Of a stretch of DNA of 64,000 nt, positions 44,405-55,137 are shown piece by piece; positions within the stretch are counted from its first letter, which is position 1, and each line of letters starts with the position of its first letter. Source of the DNA: Mycobacterium sp. HUMS_12744610 (GTDB lineage Bacteria > Actinomycetota > Actinomycetes > Mycobacteriales > Mycobacteriaceae); the NCBI RefSeq assembly GCF_041206865.1, contig NZ_JBGEDP010000001.1, positions 1,178,001 to 1,242,000 on the forward strand, given 5' to 3'. The notes beneath the pieces were generated by a model, which did no database searches, was not told the DNA's origin, and saw only the letters and a list, made by a program, of their open reading frames with translations. A program made the translations under genes and the position numbers.

Positions 44405-45108
44405 GGATGGCCCGCCGACAGCCGGTAGCCGATTCCCCGGACCGTGTGCAGCATCCGGGGCCCGTGTGCCTCCAGCTTGCGGCGCAGCGCGCTGATGTAG
44501 ACCTCGACGAGGTTGGCGTCGTAGGCGTCGTATCCCCATACCGCCGCGAGGATCTGATCCTTGCTCACCGTCCGGCCCCGCTGCTCCACCAGGTAGCTGA
44601 GCAACTTGAACTCGGTGCCGGTGAGGTCCAGCATGGTGCCGGCCCGGCTCACCACCCCGCCCTCGGCGTCCAGCACCAGATCGCCGACCTGCATCGCCGA
44701 GGGCACCCGTCCGCGCCGCCGCAGCACGGCGCCCACCCGGGAGACCAGCTCGGCGACGTCGAACGGCTTGACCACGTAGTCGTCCGCACCGGCGTCGAGC
44801 CCCCGCAACCGATCCGGGAGCGCGTCGCGGGCGGTGAGCAGGACGATGCCGGCATCGCCGTAGCCGCGCACCACGTCGATGAGGGCGAAGCCGTCGCGGC
44901 CGGGCAGCATCACGTCGAGCACCACCAAGTCGGGACGAAACGCGGCCAGCGCGTCCTCGAGCCCCCGGCCGTCGACCCGTCCGCCGCTGACATACCCGGC
45001 GTCGGCGAGCGCCTCCACGACCATCTCGCGAATGGCGCCGTAGTCCTCCACCACCAGCACCCTGGGCGGGTTGGTGTCCGAGTGCTGCCGAGCGGGGAGT
45101 CCGTGCAC
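44401..45108 (-). CDS. OmpR/PhoB family response regulator
   Basis: 235 residues from GTG 45108. The receiver domain has PRVLVVEDYGAIREMVVEAL, phospho-acceptor DLVVLDVMLPGRDGF and the Lys switch YVVKPFDVAELVSR. The winged-helix output is DLTGTEFKLLSYLVEQRGRT, QILAAVWGYDAYDANLVEVY, YISALRRKLEAHG. It is coupled to the sensor kinase. Two sets of 11-bp-spaced direct repeats in the promoter region upstream (45131-45188) suit this family, which usually binds direct repeats, so autoregulation and control of the divergent PPE gene are likely. Confidence 0.93.
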   Translation of the reverse strand: MHGLPARQHSDTNPPRVLVVEDYGAIREMVVEALADAGYVSGGRVDGRGLEDALAAFRPDLVVLDVMLPGRDGFALIDVVRGYGDAGIVLLTARDALPDRLRGLDAGADDYVVKPFDVAELVSRVGAVLRRRGRVPSAMQVGDLVLDAEGGVVSRAGTMLDLTGTEFKLLSYLVEQRGRTVSKDQILAAVWGYDAYDANLVEVYISALRRKLEAHGPRMLHTVRGIGYRLSAGHP

Positions 45109-45130
45109 ACGGCCATTGTGACGACGCTTT

Positions 45131-45188
45131 CCTGAAGGGAGCCTGAGCGTCGGTGCCTCGGGGTGCCTCTTTCAGCTCGGCTTCAGCT
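45131..45188. promoter_or_regulatory. 11-bp-spaced direct repeats between response regulator and PPE genes
   Basis: TTCAGCT occurs at 45171 and 45182 (period 11). CCTGA (TCAGG on the other strand) occurs at 45131 and 45142, also period 11. One helical turn spacing is typical for OmpR-family binding. The site lies between the RR start (45108) and the PPE start (45252). Confidence 0.5.
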
Positions 45189-45251
45189 TCGCCTTGGAGT
45201 GTCTGTGTCGAACGAAGACCCGACCGGCTTGAGCACAAAAGGTGTTGCGCA

Positions 45252-46454
45252 ATGGATTTCGGAATGTTGCCTCCGGAAGTCAACTCCGCCCGGATGTATG
45301 CGGGACCGGGCTCGAGTCCGTTGTTGACGGCCGCGGCGGCCTGGGACGGGTTGGCCGCCGAGCTGCGCGTCACGGCGGCCTCGTACGACTCGGCGATCTC
45401 GGGTCTGATGGGCTCGTGGACGGGGCCGGCGTCGGCCTCGATGGTCGCCGCGGCCGCACCCTACGTCGCATGGATGAACACCACCGCCGTCCAGTCCGAG
45501 CAGACGGCGGCCCAGGCGCGGTCCGCGGCGGCCGCCTACGAGGCCGCGTTCGCGATGACGGTGCCGCCCCCGGTGGTCGCGGCCAACCGCAGTTTGGTGG
45601 CGTCGCTGATCGCCACCAACTTTCTGGGTCAGAACACCCCGGCGATCGCGGCCGCCGAGGCGCAATACGGCGAAATGTGGGCCCAGGACGCCGCCGCCAT
45701 GTACGGCTATGCCGCCTCCTCGGCGACCGCGACGAGGTTGACGCTGTTCCAGGCGCCGCAGCAGATCGGCAACCCGGCGGGTCTGGTCAGCCAGGCCGCG
45801 GCGGCGCACGCCGCCACGACGGCGGCGGCGGCGAACACCCCGACGACACTGCAGGAGGCCATGACGGCGCTGCCGCAGACCCTGCAGGGACTCGCCTCGC
45901 CGTTGTCGTCGGCGTCGTCGCTGCCCTCCACGTCGACGCTGACGTCGATGTTCAACACCTCGATGAACAGCCTGAAGACGGTTCTCTACCCCGCGTCGAT
46001 CGTGTCGATGATGCCGATGCGGGGACTCTCGATGGCCAACATGTCGAAGTCGTTGATGTCGTCGGTCGGTGCGGCCGCCAAAGCGCTTCCCGCCGCCGGG
46101 GCGGCGCTGTCGCACGGTGTTGGCTCGGGTGCGCTGGGGTCACTGGGCACGGTGAACCTGGGGCTGGGCGGAAGCCCGGGCGCGGTGTCGGCGGGGTTGG
46201 GCCGCGCCGCCACGGTCGGCGCGCTGTCGGTGCCGCAGGCGTGGTCGCCCGCGCAGATAGCCAATCCCTTCGCCGCGGGGTTGCCGGGGGTCGGGTTCGG
46301 GTCCCTGCCGAGCGAGGCCGCCGCATCGATGGGTCTGCCACCGATGACGCCGATCACGAACATGGCCACGCAGGGCATGCATGGCGTGTTCACCGCGGCG
46401 CCCCGGTACGGGTTTCGTCCCGCCGTGCTCGCCCGCCCGCCCGCCGCGGGATGA
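45252..46454 (+). CDS. PPE family protein
   Basis: 400 residues from ATG 45252. The N-terminal PPE domain has [20 protein letters not shown] (Pro-Pro-Glu at residues 7-9) and [14 protein letters not shown] (WxG motif). The C-terminal part is Ala/Gly/Ser/Met-rich ([20 protein letters not shown]) and contains the SVP-type segment [11 protein letters not shown], so it belongs to the PPE-SVP subfamily. PPE proteins are exported by ESX-5, normally as PE-PPE pairs; no PE gene is adjacent. It is divergent from the two-component system with shared regulatory repeats. Confidence 0.93.
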   Translation: MDFGMLPPEVNSARMYAGPGSSPLLTAAAAWDGLAAELRVTAASYDSAISGLMGSWTGPASASMVAAAAPYVAWMNTTAVQSEQTAAQARSAAAAYEAAFAMTVPPPVVAANRSLVASLIATNFLGQNTPAIAAAEAQYGEMWAQDAAAMYGYAASSATATRLTLFQAPQQIGNPAGLVSQAAAAHAATTAAAANTPTTLQEAMTALPQTLQGLASPLSSASSLPSTSTLTSMFNTSMNSLKTVLYPASIVSMMPMRGLSMANMSKSLMSSVGAAAKALPAAGAALSHGVGSGALGSLGTVNLGLGGSPGAVSAGLGRAATVGALSVPQAWSPAQIANPFAAGLPGVGFGSLPSEAAASMGLPPMTPITNMATQGMHGVFTAAPRYGFRPAVLARPPAAG

Positions 46455-46468
46455 GCGCGCGGCGCGGG

Positions 46469-47662
46469 TCACCCCGCTGGCGGGTCCGGCAGCGCCGCGA
46501 GTCGCCTGAGCGCTTCGTCCAGGGTGTCGTCCCGTTTGCAGAACGTGAAGCGCACCAAATGATTCCACACCTTGGCCTGCTCCGCGGCGTGTGGGGCGTC
46601 CGGGTCGCAGAACGCCGACAGCGGGATGGCCGCCACACCGACCCGCTCCGGGAGGGCCGCGCAGAACGTCGTGCTGTCGTCGTAGCCGAGTGGGCGCGGA
46701 TCGGCGCACAGAAAGTACGTTCCGTAGCTGTCGTGTACCTCGAAACCGATCTCGGTCAGCCCCGCGCTGAGCCGGTCCCGCCTGGCCTGCAACGTGTTCC
46801 GGAGTTCGGACACCCACGCGTCCTCGGTGTCGAGCGCCAGCGCGACGGCCGGTTGGGACGGGGCACCGCCGACGTAGGTCAGATATTGTTTTGCCGCCTT
46901 CACGCCGACGATGAGCGGCGCCGGGCCGCAGGCCCACCCGATCTTCCAGCCGGTGCAGTTGAACATCTTCGCCGCGCTGGAAATGGTGACGGTGCGCTCG
47001 GCCATGCCGTCGAAGCCTGCCAGCGGGAGGTGCTCGCGGCCGTCAAACACCAGGTGCTCGTACACCTCGTCGGTGATCACCAAAAGGTCTGCCGCCACGG
47101 CGATCTCGGCGATCGCCTGCAGGTCGGCCCTGCTCAGCACCGCTCCGGTCGGGTTGTGCGGTGAGTTGACGATCAGCGCCCGGGTGCGCGGCGTCACCGC
47201 CCGGCGCAACGCGTCGGCGTCCAGGGCGAAGCCGCGGCCGTCGGGTACCAGCGGCACGGCCACCCGCTGCGCGCCGGCCATCGCCAGCACCGGTGCATAG
47301 GAGTCGTAGAACGGCTCGATGAGCACGACTTCCTCACCTGGCTCCACCAGGCCGAGCACCGCCGCCGCGATGGCCTCGGTGGCCCCGACCGTGACCAGCA
47401 CCTCGGTGTCGGGGTCGTAGTCGATGCCGAACCGCCGCCGGCGCTGGGCCGCGATGGCCCGGCGCAGCGCCGGGATGCCGATCCCCGGCGGGTACTGGTT
47501 GGCACCGCCGGCGATGGCGTCCTGCGCCGCCTTCAGCAACGCGGGTGGCCCGTCCTCGTCGGGGAAGCCCTGGCCGAGGTTGACCGCGCCGATCCGCGCG
47601 GCCAGGGCCGACATCTCGGCGAACACCGTGGTCGCGTACGGACGCAGTCGCGACACCGTCAT
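46469..47662 (-). CDS. dapC: N-succinyldiaminopimelate aminotransferase DapC
   Basis: 397 residues from ATG 47662. Fold-type I aminotransferase: substrate-pocket GQGFPDEDGPPALL, GANQYPPGIGIPALRRAIA, VNSPHNPTGAVLSRADL, ITDEVYEHLVFDG, and PLP-binding Lys in SSAAKMFNCTGWKIGWACG. The final arginine binding the substrate carboxylate is in HLVRFTFCKRDDTL. It catalyses transamination in lysine and meso-diaminopimelate (cell-wall) synthesis. It corresponds to Rv0858c by sequence and by fadA/fadB neighbourhood. Confidence 0.92.
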   Translation of the reverse strand: MTVSRLRPYATTVFAEMSALAARIGAVNLGQGFPDEDGPPALLKAAQDAIAGGANQYPPGIGIPALRRAIAAQRRRRFGIDYDPDTEVLVTVGATEAIAAAVLGLVEPGEEVVLIEPFYDSYAPVLAMAGAQRVAVPLVPDGRGFALDADALRRAVTPRTRALIVNSPHNPTGAVLSRADLQAIAEIAVAADLLVITDEVYEHLVFDGREHLPLAGFDGMAERTVTISSAAKMFNCTGWKIGWACGPAPLIVGVKAAKQYLTYVGGAPSQPAVALALDTEDAWVSELRNTLQARRDRLSAGLTEIGFEVHDSYGTYFLCADPRPLGYDDSTTFCAALPERVGVAAIPLSAFCDPDAPHAAEQAKVWNHLVRFTFCKRDDTLDEALRRLAALPDPPAG

Positions 47663-47748
47663 GATGCTCGAGCTTAAGACGCGTTGGCGATGTGCTACGC
47701 ACGGCCCGTGATGGGCTACGGTCGTTTACACACGGGACGGAGGTTGTC

Positions 47749-48147
47749 ATGGCCGGGCAGATTCCTTTGGTCGACTATCTGGTGCTCGACGACGGCGAAC
47801 CGCACCTCGTCGCGCACGAATGCACCCATTGCGGGGCCCGGTTCTTCGACCGCCGTAACGCGTGCGCGAGCTGCTTTGCCACGGAGTTCAAGACCGTCCC
47901 GGTCGCGACCGAGGGCACGGTGCGTGCGTTCACGATCGTCACCTTCGCCGCGCCGGGGATCCCGACCCCGTTCGTCGCGTCCGTGGTGGACTGCGACGGC
48001 ACGCAGGTGCGCGCCAATCTGATCAACGTCGAGCCCGACCCCGAGCATGTGCGCGACGGGATGAAGGTGCGCCTGGCCACCTATTCGTTGGGGGCCGACG
48101 CCGAGGGCACCGAGGCGATCGGCTTCGGTTTCGAGCCCGCCGCCTGA
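47749..48147 (+). CDS. DUF35/OB-fold Zn-ribbon protein, partner of the next thiolase-like gene
   Basis: 132 residues from ATG 47749, six bases after GGAGG. The N-terminal zinc ribbon is ECTHCGARFFDRRNACASCF (C-x2-C ... C-x2-C); the OB-fold domain follows with GTVRAFTIVTFAAPGIPTPF. In mycobacteria DUF35 proteins form complexes with thiolase-like lipid-transfer proteins (as ChsH2 with Ltp2 in sterol side-chain retro-aldol cleavage). The next gene starts 32 bp on, so the two are probably such a complex. It is an insertion between the dapC and fadA homologs. Confidence 0.88.
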   Translation: MAGQIPLVDYLVLDDGEPHLVAHECTHCGARFFDRRNACASCFATEFKTVPVATEGTVRAFTIVTFAAPGIPTPFVASVVDCDGTQVRANLINVEPDPEHVRDGMKVRLATYSLGADAEGTEAIGFGFEPAA

Positions 48148-48179
48148 GTCAACCGAGTCACTTCGAAGGAGCAGCGACG

Positions 48180-49388
48180 ATGAGCGCCAGCGACGAGATC
48201 TGGATCCTGGGCATCCGGATGACCAAGTTCGGCAAGCACCCCGACCTCGACACCGTCGACCTGGCGGCCGAGGCGGCGCTGGGCGCGCTGGCCGATGCCG
48301 GGGTCAGCATGGCCGACATCGGGGTGCTGGCCGCCGGCAACCTGATGAACGCCAACGCCGGGATCGGTCAGCAACTGCAGAAGCAGATCGGCCAGACCGG
48401 CATCCCGGTGTACAACGTGGCCAACGCGTGCGCCACCGGGGCCACCGCGCTGCGCACCGCCATCATGGCCGTCAAGGCCGGCGAGGTCGACTACGGCATG
48501 GCCGTGGGCGTGGAGAAGCTGTCCGGCGCCGGGCTGCTGGCCGGGGGCAGCCAAAAGAAGTCCGACGACGTCTGGGCGCCCAAGGGCCGTTACGGCGCGG
48601 TCGCCCCGGTCGACGGGCGCATCGGCACCGAGACCATGCCCGGGGTGTTCGCCCAGATCGGCACCGAGTACGGCCACAAGTACGGCGGCACCAGCTTCGA
48701 GCTGTTCGCCAAGATCAGCGAGAAGAACCACGCCCACTCGACCCTGAACCCGCTGGCCGCCTACCAGAAGCGGTTCACCCTCGAGCAGATCATGGGCGAT
48801 GTCATGATCGCCTACCCCAACACCCGGCCGATGTGCTCGGCCAACTGCGACGGGGCGGCGGCCGCGATCGTGTGCAACGGCGAAACGCTGAAGTCGCTCT
48901 CGCTCGAACAGCGCCGGCGCGCGGTGAAGGTGTCGGCGTCGGTGCTGACCACCGACCCCTACGAGGAGGGCTGCCAGGTCCTGCCCAACGTCAACACCCT
49001 GACCCGCAGGGCCGCCGCGACCGCCTACGAGCAGGCCGGCGTCGGCCCCGACGAGCTGGACCTGGTCGAGCTGCACGACTGCTTCGCCACCGCCGAACTG
49101 GTGCACTACGACAACCTGATGCTCTGCCAGGAAGGCGGGGCCGCGGACTTCTTCAACTCCGGCGCCACCTGGCGCGACGGCTCCACCCCGGTCAACGTGT
49201 CCGGCGGGCTGCAGTCCAAGGGCCATCCCATCGCGGCCACCGGTATCGCCAACATCTGGGAAATCTGCCATCACCTGCGGGGGGAGGCCGGCGACCGCCA
49301 GATCGCCGACGCCAAGGTCGGGCTGGCCCACGTGATCGGCCTCGGCTCGGCCTGCGGTGTGCACATCCTGGAGAAATCCGCAGCCTGA
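48180..49388 (+). CDS. Thiolase-like lipid-transfer protein (SCPx/Ltp family)
   Basis: 402 residues from ATG 48180 after AAGGAG. Thiolase superfamily: NVANACATGATALRTAIMAV carries the catalytic Cys, and NVSGGLQSKGHPIAATGIAN the second motif with His (G-H-P). The C-terminus LAHVIGLGSACGVHILEK has a Cys at the third catalytic position. All three residues are kept, so genuine thiolase activity is possible, in contrast to the paralog at 57021. With the DUF35 gene it may cleave a beta-keto or branched acyl-CoA. The substrate is unknown. Confidence 0.88.
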   Translation: MSASDEIWILGIRMTKFGKHPDLDTVDLAAEAALGALADAGVSMADIGVLAAGNLMNANAGIGQQLQKQIGQTGIPVYNVANACATGATALRTAIMAVKAGEVDYGMAVGVEKLSGAGLLAGGSQKKSDDVWAPKGRYGAVAPVDGRIGTETMPGVFAQIGTEYGHKYGGTSFELFAKISEKNHAHSTLNPLAAYQKRFTLEQIMGDVMIAYPNTRPMCSANCDGAAAAIVCNGETLKSLSLEQRRRAVKVSASVLTTDPYEEGCQVLPNVNTLTRRAAATAYEQAGVGPDELDLVELHDCFATAELVHYDNLMLCQEGGAADFFNSGATWRDGSTPVNVSGGLQSKGHPIAATGIANIWEICHHLRGEAGDRQIADAKVGLAHVIGLGSACGVHILEKSAA

Positions 49389-49463
49389 GTGCTCCGCGGG
49401 TTCATCCGTCCTGACGTCACGTTCGGTGCAGCGCAGGGCCGGGCTCAGTCGCGCGCTCTCGGC

Positions 49464-49517
49464 CCAACCAACAGGTTGGACGGGAGCCCTGTTAGGGTGC
49501 TGGTACTCCCGCCTAAC
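49464..49517. promoter_or_regulatory. Inverted repeats upstream of fadA
   Basis: CCAACC-AACA-GGTTGG (49464-49479) is a perfect inverted repeat with a 4-bp spacer. GTTAGG (49491) and CCTAAC (49512) form a second with a 15-bp spacer. Both lie within 100 bp of the fadA start and may be operators or promoter structure for fadAB. Confidence 0.4.
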
Positions 49518-49561
49518 CTGAACACGGAACCCCCGAAGCCAACTGCGAAGAGGTAGTCGAC

Positions 49562-50773
<1,212 letters not shown>

Positions 50774-50781
50774 AAGGCTGA

Positions 50782-52923
50782 ATGACCATGACAGAGAACA
50801 CTATTGCGTGGGACAAGGATGCCGACGGCATCGTCACGCTGACGTTGGACGACCCGACCGGGTCGGCCAATGTGATGAACGAGCACTACAAGGAGTCCAT
50901 GCACAAGGCCGTCGAACGCCTTGTGGCCGAAAAGGACTCGATCACCGGCGTGGTGATCACCAGCGGTAAGAAGACCTTCTTCGCCGGCGGCGACCTCAAG
51001 AGCATGATCACCGCGGGCCCGGAGAACGCCGGCGAGATCTTCGCCGAGGTCGAGGACATCAAGCGCGACCTGCGCACGCTGGAGACCCTGGGCAAGCCGG
51101 TGGTGGCCGCCATCAACGGCGCGGCGCTGGGCGGCGGACTGGAGATCGCGCTGGCCTGCCACCACCGCATCGTCGCCGACGTCAAGGGAGTCCAGATCGG
51201 CCTGCCCGAGGTCACCCTCGGCTTGCTGCCCGGCGGCGGCGGGGTGACCCGCACGGTGCGGATGCTGGGCATCCAGAACGCCTTCGTCAACGTGCTGAGC
51301 CAGGGAACCCGCTTCAAGCCGGCCGCCGCCAAGGACAACGGGCTGGTCGACGAACTCGTTTCCAGCGTCGAGGAATTGGTCCCGGCAGCCAAGGCGTGGA
51401 TCAAGGCCAACCCCGAGGCGCACGAGCAGCCCTGGGACAAGAAGGGTTACAAGATGCCCGGCGGCACCCCGTCGTCGCCGGGGCTGGCGGCGATCCTGCC
51501 GTCGTTCCCGTCGCTGCTGCGCAAGCAGCTCAAGGGTGCGCCGATGCCCGCGCCGCGGGCCATCCTGGCCGCCGCGGTCGAGGGCGCGCAGGTGGACTTC
51601 GACACGGCGACCCGCATCGAGAGCCGCTATTTCACCGAGCTGGTCACCGGCCCGATCGCCAAGAACATGATCCAGGCGTTCTTCTTCGACCTGCAGACCA
51701 TCAACTCCGGGGGCTCGCGGCCCGACGGCATCGAGCCGGTCAAGATCAACAAGATCGGTGTGCTGGGTGCGGGCATGATGGGCGCCGGCATCGCCTACGT
51801 CTCGGCCAAGGCCGGATTCGACGTCGTGCTCAAGGACGTCAGCCTCGAGGCGGCGCAGAAGGGCAAGGGCTACTCCGAGAAGCTCGAGGCCAAGGCGCTG
51901 GAGCGGGGCAAGACCAGCAAGGAGCGCTCCGATGCGCTGCTGGCGCGCATCACCCCGACCGGTGACGCCGCGGACCTCAAGGGCGTCGACTTCGTCGTCG
52001 AGGCGGTGTTCGAGAACCAGGACCTCAAGCACAAGGTCTTCCAGGAGATCGAGGACGTCGTCGAGCCGAACGCGGTCCTGGGGTCGAACACCTCCACGCT
52101 GCCGATCACCGGTCTGGCCACCGGCGTCAAGCGGCAGGAGGACTTCATCGGGATCCACTTCTTCTCGCCGGTCGACAAGATGCCGCTGGTCGAGATCATC
52201 AAGGGCGAGAAGACCTCCGACGAGGCGCTGGCCCGGGTGTTCGACTACACCCTGGCCATCGGCAAGACCCCGATCGTGGTCAACGACAGCCGCGGCTTCT
52301 ACACCTCCCGGGTCATCGGCACGTTCGTCAACGAGGCCCTGGCGATGCTCGGCGAGGGGGTGGAGCCGGCCTCGATCGAGCATGCCGGTTCGCAGGCCGG
52401 ATACCCGGCACCGCCGCTGCAGCTCTCCGACGAGCTCAACCTGGAGCTGATGCACAAGATCGCGCTCGCCACCCGCAAGGGCGTCGAGGACGCCGGCGGC
52501 ACCTACGAGCCGCACCCGGCCGAGGCCGTCGTGGAGAAGATGATCGAGATCGGCCGCCCGTCAAGGCTTTCCGGGGCCGGCTTCTACGAGTACGTCGACG
52601 GCAAGCGCACCCGGCTGTGGCCGGGCCTGCGGGAGACGTTCAAGTCCGGCACCTCGGAGCCGCCGCTGCAGGACATGATCGACCGGATGCTGTTCGCCGA
52701 GGCGCTCGAGACGCAGAAGTGCATCGACGAGGGCGTCATCACCTCGACCGCGGACGCCAACATCGGCTCGATCATGGGCATCGGCTTCCCGCCGTGGACC
52801 GGTGGCGCCGCGCAGTTGATCGCGGGTTACCCGCACGGCGGCAAGGCCGGGTTCGTCGCGCGGGCCAAGGAGCTGGCCGCCAAGTACGGCGACCGCTTCT
52901 TGCCGCCGGCCTCGCTGAGCTGA
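50782..52923 (+). CDS. fadB: FadB, bifunctional enoyl-CoA hydratase / 3-hydroxyacyl-CoA dehydrogenase
   Basis: 713 residues from ATG 50782. The N-terminal crotonase domain has [17 protein letters not shown] and [20 protein letters not shown] (oxyanion loops). Then comes the NAD-binding domain ([33 protein letters not shown]), with [20 protein letters not shown] and [20 protein letters not shown] of the 3-hydroxyacyl-CoA dehydrogenase, where the catalytic His is in GIHFFSP. With FadA it completes the trifunctional beta-oxidation enzyme. A strong terminator follows. Confidence 0.97.
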   Translation: MTMTENTIAWDKDADGIVTLTLDDPTGSANVMNEHYKESMHKAVERLVAEKDSITGVVITSGKKTFFAGGDLKSMITAGPENAGEIFAEVEDIKRDLRTLETLGKPVVAAINGAALGGGLEIALACHHRIVADVKGVQIGLPEVTLGLLPGGGGVTRTVRMLGIQNAFVNVLSQGTRFKPAAAKDNGLVDELVSSVEELVPAAKAWIKANPEAHEQPWDKKGYKMPGGTPSSPGLAAILPSFPSLLRKQLKGAPMPAPRAILAAAVEGAQVDFDTATRIESRYFTELVTGPIAKNMIQAFFFDLQTINSGGSRPDGIEPVKINKIGVLGAGMMGAGIAYVSAKAGFDVVLKDVSLEAAQKGKGYSEKLEAKALERGKTSKERSDALLARITPTGDAADLKGVDFVVEAVFENQDLKHKVFQEIEDVVEPNAVLGSNTSTLPITGLATGVKRQEDFIGIHFFSPVDKMPLVEIIKGEKTSDEALARVFDYTLAIGKTPIVVNDSRGFYTSRVIGTFVNEALAMLGEGVEPASIEHAGSQAGYPAPPLQLSDELNLELMHKIALATRKGVEDAGGTYEPHPAEAVVEKMIEIGRPSRLSGAGFYEYVDGKRTRLWPGLRETFKSGTSEPPLQDMIDRMLFAEALETQKCIDEGVITSTADANIGSIMGIGFPPWTGGAAQLIAGYPHGGKAGFVARAKELAAKYGDRFLPPASLS

Positions 52924-52943
52924 TCACCGCGCGACCAGACGCG

Positions 52944-52978
52944 AAAGCCCCCGAACACAGCCTGTTTCGGGGGCTTTT
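52944..52978. terminator. Bidirectional-type terminator after fadB
   Basis: AAAGCCCCCGAA (52944-52955) pairs with TTCGGGGGCTTT (52966-52977) around a short loop, with T residues on the right and A on the left. It separates fadB from the convergent LLM gene. Confidence 0.85.
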
Positions 52979-52992
52979 GCGTCTGCTCGCGG

Positions 52993-53859
52993 TCAGAGGG
53001 CGGCGGCGATCCGGCGCCATTGCTCGCGGGGGAAGGCCGTCGGGTCGTCGGTGAGCACCTGGACGCAGACGTGGTCGGCGCCGGCCGACCGGTGCTCGGC
53101 GACCCGGCGCAGGATCGCCTCTTCGTCGCCCCAGGCGATGACCGCGTCGAAGAGCCGGTCGCTCACCTGCCTGACGTCTTCTTCGGAGAAGCCGCTGCGC
53201 AGCATGTTGTTGGCGTAGTTCGGCATCGAGAGATACGACCGAAGCATGCCGGTGCCGATGCGGCGTGCCTCGTCGGCGTCGTCGGACAGGATCACGGTCT
53301 GCTCGGGCAGCAGCAGCGGTCCCTCGCCCAAAATCTCACGGGCGAAGGCGGTGTGGTCGGGGGTGACCAAGTAGGGGTGGGCCCCGCTGGCACGGGTCGC
53401 CGACAACGCCAGCATCTTGGGACCCAGCGCGGCGAGGACCCGGCTCTCGACGGGCACCGGGCGCGGGGCGGCGTCCAGGCCGTCCAGGAACGACGCCGTC
53501 GCGGCCAGCGGCTTGCGGTAGCGCCCCGGCTGCTTGGCATCGATCAGCGGGGCATGGCTGACCCCGATGCCCAGCAGGAACCGGTCTCCGTGCGCGGCGG
53601 TCAGCTCCGCATGGGATTCGGCGACGTCGCCCGGCGAGTGCATCCACAGGTTCAGGATTCCGGTGGCGATCACCGTGCGCCTGGTCGCGGCGAGCAGGCG
53701 GCCCACCGCGTCGAGCAGCGGCCCGCCGACGTCGGGAATCCACAGCGCCGGGAAACCCAGTTCATCCAATTCCGTTGCTGCCTCGGCGGACTCGGCTGCG
53801 TCGCCGTAGCGCAGCTGGCTGCTCCAGATCCCGACACCGGTGAGTTGCATGCAGGCCAT
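52993..53859 (-). CDS. Luciferase-like (LLM) F420-type oxidoreductase
   Basis: About 288 residues from ATG 53859 (GGAG, six-base spacing); ATG 53850 (MQLTGVGIW) is an alternative. It is a TIM-barrel LLM protein: LTGVGIWSSQLRYGDAAES at the start, ELDELGFPALWIPDVGG, ATRRTVIATGILNLWMHSP, ELTAAHGDRFLLGIGVSH and VLAALGPKMLALSA. The family uses F420 or FMN for hydride transfer; mycobacterial members of this length with TGI-NLW motifs are usually F420-dependent. The substrate is unknown. It is divergent in function but similar in fold to 55138-56127. Confidence 0.85.
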   Translation of the reverse strand: MACMQLTGVGIWSSQLRYGDAAESAEAATELDELGFPALWIPDVGGPLLDAVGRLLAATRRTVIATGILNLWMHSPGDVAESHAELTAAHGDRFLLGIGVSHAPLIDAKQPGRYRKPLAATASFLDGLDAAPRPVPVESRVLAALGPKMLALSATRASGAHPYLVTPDHTAFAREILGEGPLLLPEQTVILSDDADEARRIGTGMLRSYLSMPNYANNMLRSGFSEEDVRQVSDRLFDAVIAWGDEEAILRRVAEHRSAGADHVCVQVLTDDPTAFPREQWRRIAAAL

Positions 53860-53890
53860 TCCTTTCTCCGAGGGCTTGGAGACCATGCTG

Positions 53891-55099
53891 TCAGACGTCG
53901 AGTTCGGAGTAGTCGGGCACCTGTATCGAGTCGTACAGTCGCAGGCCCTTGGTGTTGAGCTTGGCCAGCGCGCGCGACAACGGCGCGGGCATCTGCGAGA
54001 CGAGCTGGGCTCCGCGGGTCAGCGCCCACACCCCCGTCGCCGATCCGGGAATGACGCTCTTGGCGGCGCCGCGGGCGAAGGCCCGACTGCGCAGCACCGG
54101 CTCGCGCATGGCCAATTCGTATGCGGCGAATGCGCGCAGGTGGTCGCCGTCGGCCCGGGCCAGCTCGCCGGCCAGCACGTAGGCGCCCAGCACCGCGAGG
54201 CTGGTGCTGCCGCCGACCGCGGGGCCCGGGCAGTACCCGGCGTCGCCGACCAGGGTGACCCGTCGGCGCGACCATCTGTCCAGTCGCAGTTGCGTGATCG
54301 CATCGAAGTAGAACGCCGGTGTTTGGTCCAGTTCCTCGAGCCAGCGGTCCACCTGCGCATGCATGCCCGCGAACTTGTCGCGCAGAATCTGGCGCTGCCG
54401 CGGCAGATCCCGATGCCCGCAATCCAGTTCTGCCTTGCTGCGAAACAGAAAGGCCGCGCGCGCGTCGTCCAGATGCTGCGCGGTGTAGAGCGCCGCGACG
54501 CGACCGACGCCGACGTGACCGGTCATGCGCCCCGCGTCGGCCAGCGCCTTGGGCACCGACAGCACGGCCAGGTATCCCCCGAGGAAACGGGTGAGTTCGC
54601 CCTCCTCGCCGAACGTCAGGCGCCGCACGTTGGAGTGCACCCCGTCGGCGCCGACGACGACGTCGAACGCGCGGGTGGGCGAGTGCTCGAAGGTCACGTC
54701 GCCGTCGACGTCGATCGATGTGATCGAGTCGTCGAACAGGTACTCGACGTCGTCACGGCCTGCGGCGTAGTAGATCTCGCTGAGGTCGTCGCGCATGATC
54801 TCCACGTGCCGGTCGGAGGTGGCGGCATAGATCTTGGCGAGGTCGATCTCGGTGGGCCGCGTGCGTCCCTCACGGTGCATCGTGAGCCGGTCGGTTCCGG
54901 TGGCGCGGTCCTCGATGCGCGGCAGGACGCCCATTCTCGCCGAGATCTCCATCGCCGGACGGAACAGGTCGACGGCGTGGCCGCCGGCTTTGCGCAGGGC
55001 CGTCGCGCGCTCGACGACGGTGACGTCGAAGCCGTACCGGTTCAGCCAGTACGCCAGTACCGGCCCGGCGATGCTGGCACCGGAGATGAGGATCCGCAT
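53891..55099 (-). CDS. FAD-dependent monooxygenase (PHBH fold)
   Basis: 402 residues from ATG 55099. The N-terminal dinucleotide motif is ILISGASIAGPVLAYWLNRY (GxGxxG-type), the acidic/NAD-bridging motif is DVVVGADGVHSNVRRLTFGE (the DG motif), and VTLVGDAGYCPGPAVGGSTS is the third FAD-binding (GD) motif. It belongs to group A flavin monooxygenases, which hydroxylate aromatic or polyketide-like rings. It lies between two LLM genes, suggesting an oxidative tailoring or degradation module. Confidence 0.9.
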   Translation of the reverse strand: MRILISGASIAGPVLAYWLNRYGFDVTVVERATALRKAGGHAVDLFRPAMEISARMGVLPRIEDRATGTDRLTMHREGRTRPTEIDLAKIYAATSDRHVEIMRDDLSEIYYAAGRDDVEYLFDDSITSIDVDGDVTFEHSPTRAFDVVVGADGVHSNVRRLTFGEEGELTRFLGGYLAVLSVPKALADAGRMTGHVGVGRVAALYTAQHLDDARAAFLFRSKAELDCGHRDLPRQRQILRDKFAGMHAQVDRWLEELDQTPAFYFDAITQLRLDRWSRRRVTLVGDAGYCPGPAVGGSTSLAVLGAYVLAGELARADGDHLRAFAAYELAMREPVLRSRAFARGAAKSVIPGSATGVWALTRGAQLVSQMPAPLSRALAKLNTKGLRLYDSIQVPDYSELDV

Positions 55100-55137
55100 C
55101 GCGCGCAGCCTACTCGGTCCAGGCTAGAGTCGGCGCC

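Noticed and set aside
42971..45373. An 800-residue minus-strand frame running through the histidine kinase and the response regulator
   Set aside because: Only the part up to 44404 is a kinase; upstream the frame is a shadow of the response regulator in another phase. The real genes overlap by GTGA.
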